A stretch of 64,000 bases of DNA from Rickettsia endosymbiont of Cardiosporidium cionae (GCF_015476335.1 NZ_JADAQY010000001.1:126099-190098); one strand, 5' to 3'; counted from the first letter of the stretch, positions 1 through 9,856 are shown. A program made the numbers and translations. The notes: a model not told the origin generated them from the letters alone.

Positions 1-169
1 TAGTAAATTCTAATGCTGCAAATAAATTACCTTGATCTGCAATACATACAGAATTCATATTGCAATCTTTGACCAATTTACATAAATCTTCTATCAATAT
101 TGTACTTTTTAGTATTGAATAAGAAGTCTGCACCCGAAAATGTACAAAATGTTCTTCCTTGTGTTTCAC
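1..169 (-). CDS. dnaE: DNA polymerase III alpha subunit, N-terminal fragment (runs off the window)
   Basis: Partial gene: only about 56 N-terminal codons lie in the window and the rest continues past position 1. The translation (FVHFRVQTSYSIL, then an IADQGNLFAALEF stretch) matches the start of the PHP domain of the replicative polymerase DnaE, where family members read F(I/V)HLR.Q..YS.L and ITD.GN.FG..EF. The likely start is GTG at 169-167, preceded by an AGGTG ribosome site about five bases upstream; no ATG is available in frame before the upstream stop. The usual metal-binding HxH of the PHP domain reads FRVQ here, as in rickettsial relatives, so the PHP site is probably inactive. Diverges from icd across about 315 bases. 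Confidence 0.82.
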   Translation of the reverse strand, partial: MKHKEEHFVHFRVQTSYSILKSTILIEDLCKLVKDCNMNSVCIADQGNLFAALEFT

Positions 170-484
170 TTTATCACCTAAAAATAGCAAAATTTAAAAT
201 CAGTTTATAAGTCTTAGCTGTAAATTATTAGCCGTATAAATTTCATATTAATATATTTAAAAAATACATCAATATCAATATCGATATCAGAATGCTATTG
301 ACTGAAATAAATATTCATTTTTCGAGAATTTTATTTCAATTAATATATGTTCGTATAGCTATATTACTATATATGGCATTTAGAATAATTCTATTATTAT
401 TTTATTAACTGTGATATGGTATTGGCAGCGGCAATCTAGGATTGTTAATGAGTTTAATTTTATTATAAAAACTGGGTATAAGTT
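170..484. other. Intergenic region between divergent dnaE and icd
   Basis: About 315 bases of very AT-rich sequence separate two divergently transcribed genes, so it must hold both promoters. I found no convincing -35/-10 pair and no ORF. A short G+C-richer patch around 421-445 is the only compositional change. Nothing else is recognised. Confidence 0.4.
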
Positions 485-1942
485 ATGTATGGAGACATTA
501 CTATAGCATATGGGGACGGGATAGGCCCTGAAATTATGAAGTCTGTTGTTAAAATTTTAAAAAAAGTTGATAAAAAGCTAGAGTTTAAAGAAATTAAAAT
601 AGGGGAGCATATGTATAATAGGTCATATTCTTCAGGAATTTCTGAACATGATCTAGATGCAATTAAAAGCTCAGAAGCCTTCTTAAAGGCACCTATCACA
701 ACGCCTCAGGGAGGAGGCTATAAAAGCTTAAATGTTACAATAAGAAAATTGTTTGGGCTTTATGCTAATATCAGGCCAGCAATATCCTATCATCCTTTTA
801 TTAAGACATTATATCCAAATCTGGATGTAATAGTAATAAGAGAAAATGAAGAGGATCTATATTCCGGGATAGAATATAGAAGCAGCCATGACCTAAGAGA
901 AGCAATAAAAATTACCACAATAACAGGATGTAAAAAAATTATACGTTATGCTTTTGAATATGCAGTTAAGAATAAACGTAAAAAAGTTACATGCTTAACA
1001 AAAGATAATATTATGAAATTTTCAGAGGGAATATTTCATAAAATATTTGATGAAATCGCTCAAAATTATCCAGACATTATCGCTGAACACTATATAGTGG
1101 ATATAGGAACAGCAAAGATAGTAAGTGATCCTGCTAGATTCGATGTTATTGTTACTTCAAACTTATTTGGGGATATAATATCTGATGTCACAGCTGAAAT
1201 GTCTGGTTCAGTAGGGTTATCCGGCTCAGCTAATATAGGAGATGATTTTGCTATGTTTGAAGCAATACACGGTTCTGCCCCTAGGCTCGCAGGACAAAAT
1301 ATTGCAAATCCTTCAGGGCTACTTAATGCCGCAATTATGATGCTAAGACACATAGGAAAAATAAAATCAGCCGCTCTGATAGCAAATGCTTGGAGAAAAA
1401 CTATAGAAGATGGAATACATACAGCAGACATATATAATGAAGCTTATTCTACAAAAAAAGTAACCACAACAGATTTTACTCAGGCTATTATCGATAGGTT
1501 AGGGCAGAATCCCGACAAATTAGCTACGGTAAAATTTAGTGACGGTAACAAGTCCCAACAATTGCTAGAACCCATAAAATATGTAATTGACACTCAAGAG
1601 ACAAAAGTTTTAGTTGGATTTGATTTATATATGAATATTCAAATAGATTCTATTAGTAGATTAGTAGATAAAATAAACTCTTTGCTAGGTAAAAATTCTG
1701 ATATTTTTATCAATAATATTTCTACTAAAGGATTAAAAATATGGCCAAATTCTTCAGTAAAAAAGATTGTATCTGACCATTATTGTTTTAGATTTTTATC
1801 TAAAACACCAAAACAAGTTGAGCGTTCTAATATCACATCGCTCCTGAGTAAATTAGATGAATCAGAAATGGATTATACGAAAGTTATATGTTTATACAGA
1901 TTCGGCAATGAAATCGGATATTCTTTATTGCAAGCTGAATAA
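485..1942 (+). CDS. icd: NADP-type isocitrate dehydrogenase, long rickettsial/Thermus form
   Basis: Oxidative decarboxylation of isocitrate to 2-oxoglutarate in the TCA cycle, cytosolic. At 485 residues it is the long form shared by Rickettsia and Thermus, not the roughly 415-residue E. coli enzyme. The N-terminus has the dinucleotide/substrate fold start IAYGDGIGPEI. The substrate loop GGGYKSLNVTIRKLFGLYAN contains the conserved Ser and Arg residues that bind isocitrate. The metal/cofactor region (SNLFGDIISDVTAEM, then AIHGSAPRLAGQNIANP) lies near residues 220-280. Residues from about 340 onward form the extra C-terminal domain typical of this subfamily. It converges on flbD, with a hairpin between them. 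Confidence 0.95.
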   Translation: MYGDITIAYGDGIGPEIMKSVVKILKKVDKKLEFKEIKIGEHMYNRSYSSGISEHDLDAIKSSEAFLKAPITTPQGGGYKSLNVTIRKLFGLYANIRPAISYHPFIKTLYPNLDVIVIRENEEDLYSGIEYRSSHDLREAIKITTITGCKKIIRYAFEYAVKNKRKKVTCLTKDNIMKFSEGIFHKIFDEIAQNYPDIIAEHYIVDIGTAKIVSDPARFDVIVTSNLFGDIISDVTAEMSGSVGLSGSANIGDDFAMFEAIHGSAPRLAGQNIANPSGLLNAAIMMLRHIGKIKSAALIANAWRKTIEDGIHTADIYNEAYSTKKVTTTDFTQAIIDRLGQNPDKLATVKFSDGNKSQQLLEPIKYVIDTQETKVLVGFDLYMNIQIDSISRLVDKINSLLGKNSDIFINNISTKGLKIWPNSSVKKIVSDHYCFRFLSKTPKQVERSNITSLLSKLDESEMDYTKVICLYRFGNEIGYSLLQAE

Positions 1943-1945
1943 TAC

Positions 1946-1968
1946 GAGTAACTATAATTTAGTTACTC
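1946..1968. terminator. Bidirectional hairpin terminator between icd and flbD
   Basis: A perfect 9-base inverted repeat (GAGTAACTA at 1946-1954, TAGTTACTC at 1960-1968) with a 5-base loop starts three bases after the icd stop and about 30 bases beyond the flbD stop on the other strand. Being symmetric it could serve both convergent genes. There is no long U-tract, so efficiency is uncertain. Confidence 0.55.
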
Positions 1969-2000
1969 CTATATATTAGCAACATTTGGCACGTATTATA

Positions 2001-3182
2001 CTAAACGTTAATAAAGAATGATTTACTGTCTATAGTGCTTTTTTGTTTAGATAATTCATTTAAGTATTCAGTATTTTGTCTTATATATATATCCTGTGCT
2101 TGGATTTCGTCAGATTCTGATAATAAAACGCTTCTATGTATTATATTTTCTAATTCTCTGACATTTCCTGGCCAAGAATAGTTATTTATTTTTTCTATTG
2201 CTCCTTTAGAAAGTATTTTTTTATTTAAATTGTTATAACTAGTATATTTATTAATAAAATACTTAGCGAGAGGTATTATATCATCTTTTCTGTGTTGTAA
2301 TACAGGAATTGGAATATTAATTATGTTGAGTCTAAAATAAAGATCTGCTCTAAAGTTATTATTTAAAATTTCTTGCTCTAAATTTTTATTTGAAGTAGCA
2401 ATAATTCTTAAATCAATTTTTGTAGGAATATTAGAACCTATTCTGTTTATTTCTTTTTCTTGTATTGCCCTCAGTAGCTTGGATTGTAATCTAACATCCA
2501 TTTCACTAATTTCATCTAGCAATAACGTTCCACCAGAAGATTTTTCAAATTTACCTATTCTTTTTATCAATGCTCCAGTGAATGATCCTTTTTCGTAACC
2601 AAATAGTTCAGATTCAATTAAATTTTCAGGAATTGCCGCACAATTAACTGCAACAAACGGCATATTTTTTCTATTACTATTTTCATGAATATATTGTGCT
2701 ATGACTTCCTTTCCTGTACCAGATTCTCCTGTGATTAAAACATTTGCATTGGATTTAGATATTTTATTAGCAATTTTCAATATTTCTTGCATTACAAGGG
2801 ATTCTACAATTAATCTCGAAGTTTTATGGATAGTATTTTTGTCTACAGATTTTATTAATGTATCTATTAAGGATTTTGTATCAGAAGGTAGTAGGAAAAA
2901 TTTTTCAGCTCCTTTATTGATGCTATCTACTGATTTCTGTATAGAGCAACCTATACCATAGGACATTATACAAGATATCAACTTTCTAGCATTGATCATT
3001 TTGATGAATGAAGTGATATCAATTTCTACATCTATTAGTAGCCATTTTGTTAATTTATCTAAATAGATTGATGAATCTTCAATAGTATTAACAAATATTA
3101 CCTCTATATCATGAGCCTTTAAAACTTTTATTACCTCAAAGATTTCATCATGAATTTTGCCTATAATTAGTAATTTATTCAC
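2001..3182 (-). CDS. flbD: FlbD-type sigma-54 activator (flagellar regulator) lacking a visible HTH
   Basis: Predicted AAA+ activator of sigma-54 RNA polymerase, most like alphaproteobacterial FlbD, which switches on late flagellar genes. Residues 1-120 form a receiver-like domain with an Asp at 51 (LLIDVEID). The AAA+ domain has Walker A GESGTGKE at 152-159, the sigma-54-contacting loop GSFTGA at 199-204, Walker B GGTLLLDEI at 217-225, and the WPGNVRELEN box near 335. The stretch IGKFEKSSGGTLLLDEISEM is close to FlbD. After the AAA+ module only about 30 residues remain, rich in Ser and Lys, with no Fis-type helix-turn-helix; FlbD relatives carry one and run to about 450 residues. No continuation in another frame is visible downstream. 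Its likely target lies 8 kb away at fliD. Confidence 0.85.
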   Translation of the reverse strand: MNKLLIIGKIHDEIFEVIKVLKAHDIEVIFVNTIEDSSIYLDKLTKWLLIDVEIDITSFIKMINARKLISCIMSYGIGCSIQKSVDSINKGAEKFFLLPSDTKSLIDTLIKSVDKNTIHKTSRLIVESLVMQEILKIANKISKSNANVLITGESGTGKEVIAQYIHENSNRKNMPFVAVNCAAIPENLIESELFGYEKGSFTGALIKRIGKFEKSSGGTLLLDEISEMDVRLQSKLLRAIQEKEINRIGSNIPTKIDLRIIATSNKNLEQEILNNNFRADLYFRLNIINIPIPVLQHRKDDIIPLAKYFINKYTSYNNLNKKILSKGAIEKINNYSWPGNVRELENIIHRSVLLSESDEIQAQDIYIRQNTEYLNELSKQKSTIDSKSFFINV

Positions 3183-3277
3183 AATAATCGCTTACTTCCA
3201 AAATTTCTTTAAGATACCTAAGAAACTATTCTAGACTAAAATTATAATTTTCATTACAGATAAAGTTGTACCAGTAT

Positions 3278-4105
3278 TCATTTATTATACCAGTGTGGTA
3301 TAATTATGTTGAACTCATTATTTTCTATGGTAAGTTTTTTAGATGGTATTTGTGAATAATCTTCGTTATTTAATAGTACCAATGCTTGATTTTGATAAAT
3401 AGAACAGAAAATACCTATTTTTTTATTATTAAACCAAATGCGTGTTTTCTCTTTTTCGTGGTCTATATTATGTTCGGATATTAGTTGATATACGTTTTTT
3501 CTTACGACTCCTTGATATTTAGTTCTAGAAATTAATTCTTGTCCGATGTAACAACCTTTGCTGTAACTGATCCCTGATAACTCATCTGCCCCGTATTCTA
3601 TAGGAATAGATTTTTTAGCTATTAAATCTATGTATCCATCAATAATACCGTATTTATACTTATCTATTATATACAGATCATTTATCTTATTTAATTTGCT
3701 AGTTTGATATACAATATCTTTTCTATAAAATATTGATCGGTAACCAAGATTTTCATATCTAGGATCTCTAAAAGACATAATAGCAATATTTGATAAATCA
3801 TTATTTGAATATGTTATATAATATTCATCTGATACATCAGTTATTTCAATATTTTCATTGAGTTTATATATAACAAGATAATCAATTAATGATTGTTTTT
3901 GATTGATATTAATTTCAATAAGGAGTTCCGTATCTGAATTTTGATATACAAAACAATCAAATAAGTATCTAGCCTGATTATTTAATATATAATTGTATGA
4001 ATATTTTTTATTTAATACGTCATTTGTAGTGATTTTTTGTAAAAAATTCCTGGAATTATTTCCAACTACAGATACTACAGAGTAATTAGATAATATTTCA
4101 TACAT
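3278..4105 (-). CDS. ygfZ: Folate-binding YgfZ/Iba57 family protein
   Basis: Member of the GcvT-related YgfZ/IBA57 family, which uses folate to help assemble or repair iron-sulfur clusters in certain enzymes. The signature KGCYIGQE sits at residues 183-190 and is followed by the conserved basic patch (RTKYQGVVRK). The N-terminal part keeps the family pattern of a domain-1 strand, FLQKITTNDV, and a DCFVY strand. At 275 residues it is a little short because the C-terminal barrel is compact. It lies in a minus-strand block between an ABC ATPase and flbD; with nfu at 32271-32834 it forms part of the Fe-S maturation needed by complex I. Confidence 0.88.
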   Translation of the reverse strand: MYEILSNYSVVSVVGNNSRNFLQKITTNDVLNKKYSYNYILNNQARYLFDCFVYQNSDTELLIEININQKQSLIDYLVIYKLNENIEITDVSDEYYITYSNNDLSNIAIMSFRDPRYENLGYRSIFYRKDIVYQTSKLNKINDLYIIDKYKYGIIDGYIDLIAKKSIPIEYGADELSGISYSKGCYIGQELISRTKYQGVVRKNVYQLISEHNIDHEKEKTRIWFNNKKIGIFCSIYQNQALVLLNNEDYSQIPSKKLTIENNEFNIIIPHWYNK

Positions 4106-4159
4106 AACTTAAAACTGTATTTTTTTATTAATATAACTAACATTATTTGATAATGAATA

Positions 4160-5086
4160 TTATTTGATAATTTTAAAAAATATATCATCCAGGTTAGGAT
4201 TAATCACTTGTATATCTTTGATTTTAATATTTAAAGACAATATTATATTTAATATATCGTTTATATCATCTTCTGTTGATATATTAAATCGAATTTTATT
4301 ATCCTCTACCAAGCTGTATTTGGCATTATTATGTTGACCTTGTATATTATGTGATATTTTTTGTGTAAACTCTACATCTATATATTTCGAACCAAATTTT
4401 TTGAGTAATTTTTCTTTTGTATCTCGATATAAAATTTGACCATGATTTATAAATGCAATTTCGTCACATAATTCTTCTGCTTCTGCTAGATAATGAGTAG
4501 TAATTATTATTGTATGTCCTTTTTGATTGAGTGTTTTGATATATTTCCACAGATTTGAACGTAATTCTACATCTACTCCTGCGGTGGGTTCATCTAATAT
4601 TAAAATTTTAGGAGAATGTACAATAGCTTTTGCTACTAAAAACCTACGTTTCATCCCTCCAGATAATTCTTTAGGTAATTTATCTTTTTTTTCATATAGA
4701 TCTAGTATTTTCAATATTTTATCTGATTGCCTATCTTTAGGTTTTATCCCGTAGTAACCAGCTGCAAACTCCAATGATTCTCTTATAGTAAAAAAACTAT
4801 CTACTACTATCTCTTGAGGCACTATACCTATCAATGAACGTGCTAACTTAGGTTGTTTATCTATATCTACTGAATCTATTTTAACTACACCAGAAGTTTT
4901 ATTTGTAGTACCAGCTAATATATTTATAATACTAGATTTACCTGCACCATTTGGCCCTAATAATCCAAAAATTTTACCTTTCTGTATAGTTAAACTTATT
5001 TCATCTAATGCAGTTTTTTGTTTTTCTAGATCTGTACTTGGATAAAATTTTGTTAATTTTTCTATAATAATTGCTTGCTTACACAT
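4160..5086 (-). CDS. ABC-2 type transporter ATP-binding protein (YadG-like)
   Basis: ATPase subunit of an ABC-2 exporter. Walker A GPNGAGKS is at residues 44-51, the Q-loop at VPQE near 90, the signature LSGGMKRR at 141-148, Walker B ILILDEPT at 161-168 and the switch His in ITTHYLAEAEE near 198. The 80-residue C-terminal tail after the nucleotide-binding domain is normal for the CcmA/YadG group. No permease is adjacent; the only ABC-2 permease in the window is at 29041-29820, about 24 kb away, and is the natural partner. Substrate unknown. The gene is sandwiched between ruvC and ygfZ on the same strand. Confidence 0.9.
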   Translation of the reverse strand: MCKQAIIIEKLTKFYPSTDLEKQKTALDEISLTIQKGKIFGLLGPNGAGKSSIINILAGTTNKTSGVVKIDSVDIDKQPKLARSLIGIVPQEIVVDSFFTIRESLEFAAGYYGIKPKDRQSDKILKILDLYEKKDKLPKELSGGMKRRFLVAKAIVHSPKILILDEPTAGVDVELRSNLWKYIKTLNQKGHTIIITTHYLAEAEELCDEIAFINHGQILYRDTKEKLLKKFGSKYIDVEFTQKISHNIQGQHNNAKYSLVEDNKIRFNISTEDDINDILNIILSLNIKIKDIQVINPNLDDIFFKIIK

Positions 5087-5146
5087 AAAAATTTCTTCTA
5101 TTTTCCTATTGTATTATAATAAATATGAATTATTTGATTTAATAAT

Positions 5147-5659
5147 TTATCGATTTTTTTTGTTATCTTCACTAACAATAGTTTTAAAATTTCTTATCTG
5201 TATTGAACATGTATATGCTACTGCTAGTGCGTCTGTTTCATCTATTGAGATATCTTTAGGTGTATTATTTATTATTAAAGGTATCATATATTGCATTTGT
5301 TTTTTATTAGCATGGCCCGTACCGGATGTTGTTTTTTTTATGTGGTTAGGCTTATATTCATAAAATTCTATATTATATTGCCCTATTAATGACATCAAAG
5401 CCCCCCTTACATAACCTAACTTTAAAGACGACAATGCATTAGAACTTATAAATGTTTCTTCCATTGCTATTATTTGCGGATTATATAACAAAATAACATT
5501 TTGCATCATTTCATTGATATAAAATAGCTTTTTATGAATCTTATCTACTTTGCTGCCTTTTACTGTACCACTATCAATGAAGCTGATTTTATTCTCTATT
5601 ACTTGAATTACAGCCCAGCCGAGCTGAGATATAGCAGGGTCTATACCTAATAAATACAT
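5147..5659 (-). CDS. ruvC: Crossover junction endodeoxyribonuclease RuvC
   Basis: Holliday-junction resolvase acting with RuvAB. At 170 residues it has the standard length. The four acidic catalytic residues are in place: D7 in GIDPA, E67 in IIAMEETF, and D140 and D143 in ISIDETDALAVAY. The DNA-contacting stretch SSLKLGYVRGAL is also conserved. RuvA and RuvB are not in the window. The gene follows the RND pump gene by about 65 bases on the same strand and may be read through from it. Confidence 0.95.
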   Translation of the reverse strand: MYLLGIDPAISQLGWAVIQVIENKISFIDSGTVKGSKVDKIHKKLFYINEMMQNVILLYNPQIIAMEETFISSNALSSLKLGYVRGALMSLIGQYNIEFYEYKPNHIKKTTSGTGHANKKQMQYMIPLIINNTPKDISIDETDALAVAYTCSIQIRNFKTIVSEDNKKNR

Positions 5660-5725
5660 TTATCAATTTTTATTTGTATTAAATCACAGTATCGATATTA
5701 GAATTAATACCATTACTTCAAATCA

Positions 5726-8700
5726 TTATTTATTTTTCAGGCTATAGTATAACATGGGGATAATAATTAAACTACATATAGTTCCTATACTCATCCCTCC
5801 TGTAATAACCAATCCTATAGAATTTCTAGCAGCAGCACCTGAACCAGAAGACATAGCCAATGGAATTGCTCCTAATATTGTAGCTATAGTAGTCATTAAT
5901 ATTGGTCTTAGCCTCAATTTTGCTGACTCTATTATAGATTCTAATATAGGTTTTCCTAGATCATTCAATTGATTAGCAAATTCTACTATCATTACTGAGT
6001 TTTTAGCTATCAACCCTATCAATGTAATTAAACCAATATTACTATACATATTTAAACTATTATTAAAAATATATAGTGATACTACACCTCCGGCCATAGA
6101 GAATGGTACTGCAAATAACACAATTAATGGATCTAGAAAATTATTGAACTGAATTGAAAGTATCAGATATATAAAAACTATTGCTAATGGAAATAGGAAT
6201 AAAAAATCTGAGCCTGAATCATTCAACTGTTTTATTTCTCCTCCATACTCAATAGTGATATTGTTAGTTTCTATAATTGGAGTCAAAATTTTATTTAAAG
6301 CATTAATAGCTATTCCTATATTAAAATTCTTATTTATATTTGCTGTAACTTTAATAGATCTTAAGTTATTATAATGCGAATATTGATTTTGTATTCCATG
6401 TTCTCTTTTTTTGATTAACGATCCTACAGGAATTAATTGATTTTGATTATTCTTCACCAATATTGAATCTAGGATATTAATAGTATTTTTATTCTTTTTA
6501 TTATAATGCAAAACTACATCATAAATATTATTACCCATTATAAAGTCACTAATATTGTTATCAGATATAGTATATCTCAGTTCATTTGCTATATCTAATA
6601 CTGAAATTCCATATTGGTGCGCTTTATTCTTTTCTATTACTACATCTATTCCTGGAGTGGATGTATCAAAATCTGATGAGATATTAGTAAAAATTTTACT
6701 ATCATGCATTTCATTCATGATTTGTTCAGATATTTTTTCTATTTTAGAATATTCTCCGCTAGATTGTACATAAAATGCTATTACATCAGCTCCGCTGTTA
6801 CCAAGAGATCTAGGATTTTTAGCAAAGATAGACATATATGAGCTAATAGAACTAAAAGATAAGTTTAATTCATTCACTATTTGTTGCTGAGATTTTTTTC
6901 TTTTATTCCAATCTTTTAAAATAATGAAAGCCAATGCAGTATTTTCTCCTTGATATCCTGAAACTTGCAAATATGATTCAATATCAGGGTGATTATTCAA
7001 AATTTGTTGTGATTCAAGAACTACTGAATCAGTTTTATTTAAAGTAGAACCTTCAGGGCCTTCGTAAGACAAGATAATAAAACCTTGATCTTCTTCAGGT
7101 ACAAAAACCGTATTTATAACTTTTAAAGTGAATATAATCACTATAATGGATAAAGCAATACTGACAAAAGCTATTTTTTTATTATTTAATGATTTTTTTA
7201 ATAAAATAATATATTGATTCTGTAGTTTTAATAGATATTTATCAAAAATTTTTAATAATGTTATTTTTGTTTGTGTTGTAGTATTTACAAGTCTACTTGA
7301 CATCAATGGTGTAAGTGTAAGAGCTACCATCCCAGAGAATAATATACAAAATGCTAATGTCCAAGCGAACTCAATAAATAATTTACCTATCATTCCTTCA
7401 AGAAATCCTATGGGTAAAAATACGGCGGCTAAGGTTATTGTCATAGCAATCACTGCAAATCCTACTTCTTGGGAACCTTCTAATGCAGCTTTTATAGGAG
7501 ATTTTTTAAGTTCTACAAAATGTCTTGTAATATTTTCTAACACTACAACAGCATCATCTATAACCAGACCTATTGCAAGCATCATAGCAAGCAAAGTAAA
7601 AATATTTAGTGTAAATCCTAGTAATTGAATTATGATACATGTAGCAATTAAAGATATAGGAATAGTCATAAGAGGTATTAATGTAGTAACTACTGAACCT
7701 AAAAATAGATATATGACTAGTGTAACTAATATAATTGCTTCAAATATAGTATATAGTAACCCGTCAATAGATTCCTTGACTGGGATTGATTGATCATATG
7801 CAATATTAATTTTTACAGAATCAGGTAATATCTTATTCAATTCGGATATTGCTTTGTTTGTTTGATCAGCTAAATCAATAACATTGGCTCCTGATTTCAA
7901 TACCAACCCTAACCCTAACGAATTTATACCATTATATTTCAGTAAAACTTTTACATCTAACGCATCAAGTTTTATATCAGCAACATCTTTAAGCTTTATA
8001 ATTGCACCATTTTTATAAGTTTTTACTATAATTTTTTCAAAATCTTCTACCTGATTCATTTCAGAATTTAGTTTTACAATAAAATTTTTATTTCTGGTTT
8101 CAATAGTACCGATAGGGAAATTTTGGTTCTGTGATTTTATAGAATTTACAATTTCTTGATTTGATAATGTATGGCTATACATATCTACTATTCTTGGTTC
8201 TATGATCATTGCATATTTTTGTCTTCCAAATGTCTGAATTTCTCCTACAGTAGGTAACCTTTCTAAAACTGTTTCTACTTGATTTTCTACTATTCTAGTT
8301 AGTTCCAATAAATTATGTTTATTGCTATTAATACTTATCCAAATACTTGGGAAATTGCCTTGCTCTACTTTGGATATGATAGGAGAATCCATATTTTTTG
8401 GCAAATCAGATAATATTTTTGATACCTTATCTCTTACATCATTTAATGCTATTTCTATATCAGTATCCAATTTAAATATGATATTTACTATACTTGAAGA
8501 GTAACCACTACTAGATGATACGAAATCTACATTTTTTAGTGTTTTTATGGATTCTTCTATTCTATTGGTGACTTGACTTTCCATATATGCAGAATCTGCT
8601 CCTTGATATATAGAATTGATACTGACTACAGGCTGATCTATGTTGGGTGTGCTTCTTATTTGTAATTTAGCATAAGAAATAATACCTAAAATTACTAATA

Positions 8701-8758
8701 TCAGATTTATGACTATACCAAATACAGGTTTTTTTATAGAGATGTCTGAAATTAACAT
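5726..8758 (-). CDS. RND multidrug efflux transporter, HAE1/AcrB family
   Basis: Inner-membrane proton-driven efflux pump of 1010 residues, the usual length of the HAE1 family. The first membrane segment is at about 10-28, followed by a large periplasmic pore domain. A membrane bundle at about 330-545 contains the proton-relay pair D401-D402 in GLVIDDAVVVLEN, then come the second periplasmic domain and the final bundle (about 850-1005) with the GLIAKNSVMIVEFAN repeat of the same motif. It lies 90 bases downstream of its periplasmic adaptor (8849-9856), so the two are probably co-transcribed. An outer-membrane TolC partner is not encoded here. Substrates cannot be deduced. Confidence 0.93.
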   Translation of the reverse strand: MLISDISIKKPVFGIVINLILVILGIISYAKLQIRSTPNIDQPVVSINSIYQGADSAYMESQVTNRIEESIKTLKNVDFVSSSSGYSSSIVNIIFKLDTDIEIALNDVRDKVSKILSDLPKNMDSPIISKVEQGNFPSIWISINSNKHNLLELTRIVENQVETVLERLPTVGEIQTFGRQKYAMIIEPRIVDMYSHTLSNQEIVNSIKSQNQNFPIGTIETRNKNFIVKLNSEMNQVEDFEKIIVKTYKNGAIIKLKDVADIKLDALDVKVLLKYNGINSLGLGLVLKSGANVIDLADQTNKAISELNKILPDSVKINIAYDQSIPVKESIDGLLYTIFEAIILVTLVIYLFLGSVVTTLIPLMTIPISLIATCIIIQLLGFTLNIFTLLAMMLAIGLVIDDAVVVLENITRHFVELKKSPIKAALEGSQEVGFAVIAMTITLAAVFLPIGFLEGMIGKLFIEFAWTLAFCILFSGMVALTLTPLMSSRLVNTTTQTKITLLKIFDKYLLKLQNQYIILLKKSLNNKKIAFVSIALSIIVIIFTLKVINTVFVPEEDQGFIILSYEGPEGSTLNKTDSVVLESQQILNNHPDIESYLQVSGYQGENTALAFIILKDWNKRKKSQQQIVNELNLSFSSISSYMSIFAKNPRSLGNSGADVIAFYVQSSGEYSKIEKISEQIMNEMHDSKIFTNISSDFDTSTPGIDVVIEKNKAHQYGISVLDIANELRYTISDNNISDFIMGNNIYDVVLHYNKKNKNTINILDSILVKNNQNQLIPVGSLIKKREHGIQNQYSHYNNLRSIKVTANINKNFNIGIAINALNKILTPIIETNNITIEYGGEIKQLNDSGSDFLFLFPLAIVFIYLILSIQFNNFLDPLIVLFAVPFSMAGGVVSLYIFNNSLNMYSNIGLITLIGLIAKNSVMIVEFANQLNDLGKPILESIIESAKLRLRPILMTTIATILGAIPLAMSSGSGAAARNSIGLVITGGMSIGTICSLIIIPMLYYSLKNK

Positions 8759-8848
8759 TATTTACAATTAAAATTTAATTCATTAATATAATATTATGAC
8801 TCTGATCTAATTCAAACAATATTTGGTATATCTGTAAATAACTTCAAA

Positions 8849-9856
8849 TTAGTTGTACATTACTTTTGTTCCTGCAGAGATTTGTTGTAACCCCTCTACT
8901 ACGACCTGAGTGCCAACTGATAATTTCTCATTCGCTGCAAATTCTACCATATTATCTGTACGGGTAAGTACTATGATAGGTACTAACTCCACTATATTAT
9001 CTTCAGAAACTTTATATACGAATTGCCCTGCTGTATTTTCTAATACAGCATCTTCAGGAATTGCTAATCCTTCATGCCTATTATATATTAAGGTACTAGA
9101 TACGAAGCTATTATGAGCTATCATCACTTCTTCTGGAATGGTAGCTTTAATAGATATTGTTGATTGATTAGAGAGATAATTAGAAACAGCCTCTATTGGC
9201 AATTGTATCTTTTGGTGATTATAATCATTTATTTCTATAAATGATTGATTATTAATTTTTCTATAAAGGTTACTTGATACTTCTGCGAATAATATTTTTT
9301 TACTATCTTTTATGATAGTAAATAGATAGTCTCCTACATTCACTTTATCTCCTACAGCATGTCTTATTGCTCCTATTTCTCCATCGAACTTTGCTGTTAT
9401 AATCATTTCTCTATATTTTTTTAACTCACGATGCAGATTAAGTTTTGCTTTTTGCATTTTATCTCTTGATCCATCTAAAACTTCTTGACTGATAATTGAC
9501 TTTTGAAACAGATTTAAATCTCTTGCATAATTTTTTGCTTGGCTATCAAATTCAGATTCAGCGTAAGCTTTAATTGATTCCGCTATGTCTTTATCAATGA
9601 TAAACAATAGATCTTGATATTTTACTCTTGTATTAAAATCGCCAGCTGTGACGAAATCTACACTTCCACCGACTGTAGAGTAATAATCTTTGCTATCTTT
9701 ATACTGACACTTACCTATAAAACTATAACTTTTGTAGAAATTATATTGAGTAATTTTGAATGTTTTAACTGGAATATTAGCTAGTACAATATTATTCATT
9801 AACAAAAAGAATATATACAATAAAGAATATTGCAACCTACACTTACATAGACGCAC
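8849..9856 (-). CDS. RND efflux periplasmic adaptor (membrane fusion protein)
   Basis: HlyD/AcrA-type adaptor bridging the RND pump to an outer-membrane channel. The N-terminus has a hydrophobic export segment (about residues 8-27, LLYIFFLLMNNIVLA). It is followed by a lipoyl half, a short coiled coil (about 90-150), the second lipoyl half with DGEIGAIRHAVGDKVNVGD, and a beta-barrel and membrane-proximal region ending in VEGLQQISAGTKV. The family ending G..V...GL..L..G..V is recognisable. No lipobox Cys is obvious, so it is probably anchored by the uncleaved N-terminal helix or is soluble in the periplasm. It is upstream of, and paired with, the pump gene. Confidence 0.9.
   Translation of the reverse strand: MRLCKCRLQYSLLYIFFLLMNNIVLANIPVKTFKITQYNFYKSYSFIGKCQYKDSKDYYSTVGGSVDFVTAGDFNTRVKYQDLLFIIDKDIAESIKAYAESEFDSQAKNYARDLNLFQKSIISQEVLDGSRDKMQKAKLNLHRELKKYREMIITAKFDGEIGAIRHAVGDKVNVGDYLFTIIKDSKKILFAEVSSNLYRKINNQSFIEINDYNHQKIQLPIEAVSNYLSNQSTISIKATIPEEVMIAHNSFVSSTLIYNRHEGLAIPEDAVLENTAGQFVYKVSEDNIVELVPIIVLTRTDNMVEFAANEKLSVGTQVVVEGLQQISAGTKVMYN

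Noticed and set aside
1986-2004. Sigma-54-like TTGGCACG near the flbD stop codon
   Set aside because: The -12 element is missing (AC instead of GC at the required spacing) and there is no gene in the right direction close downstream.
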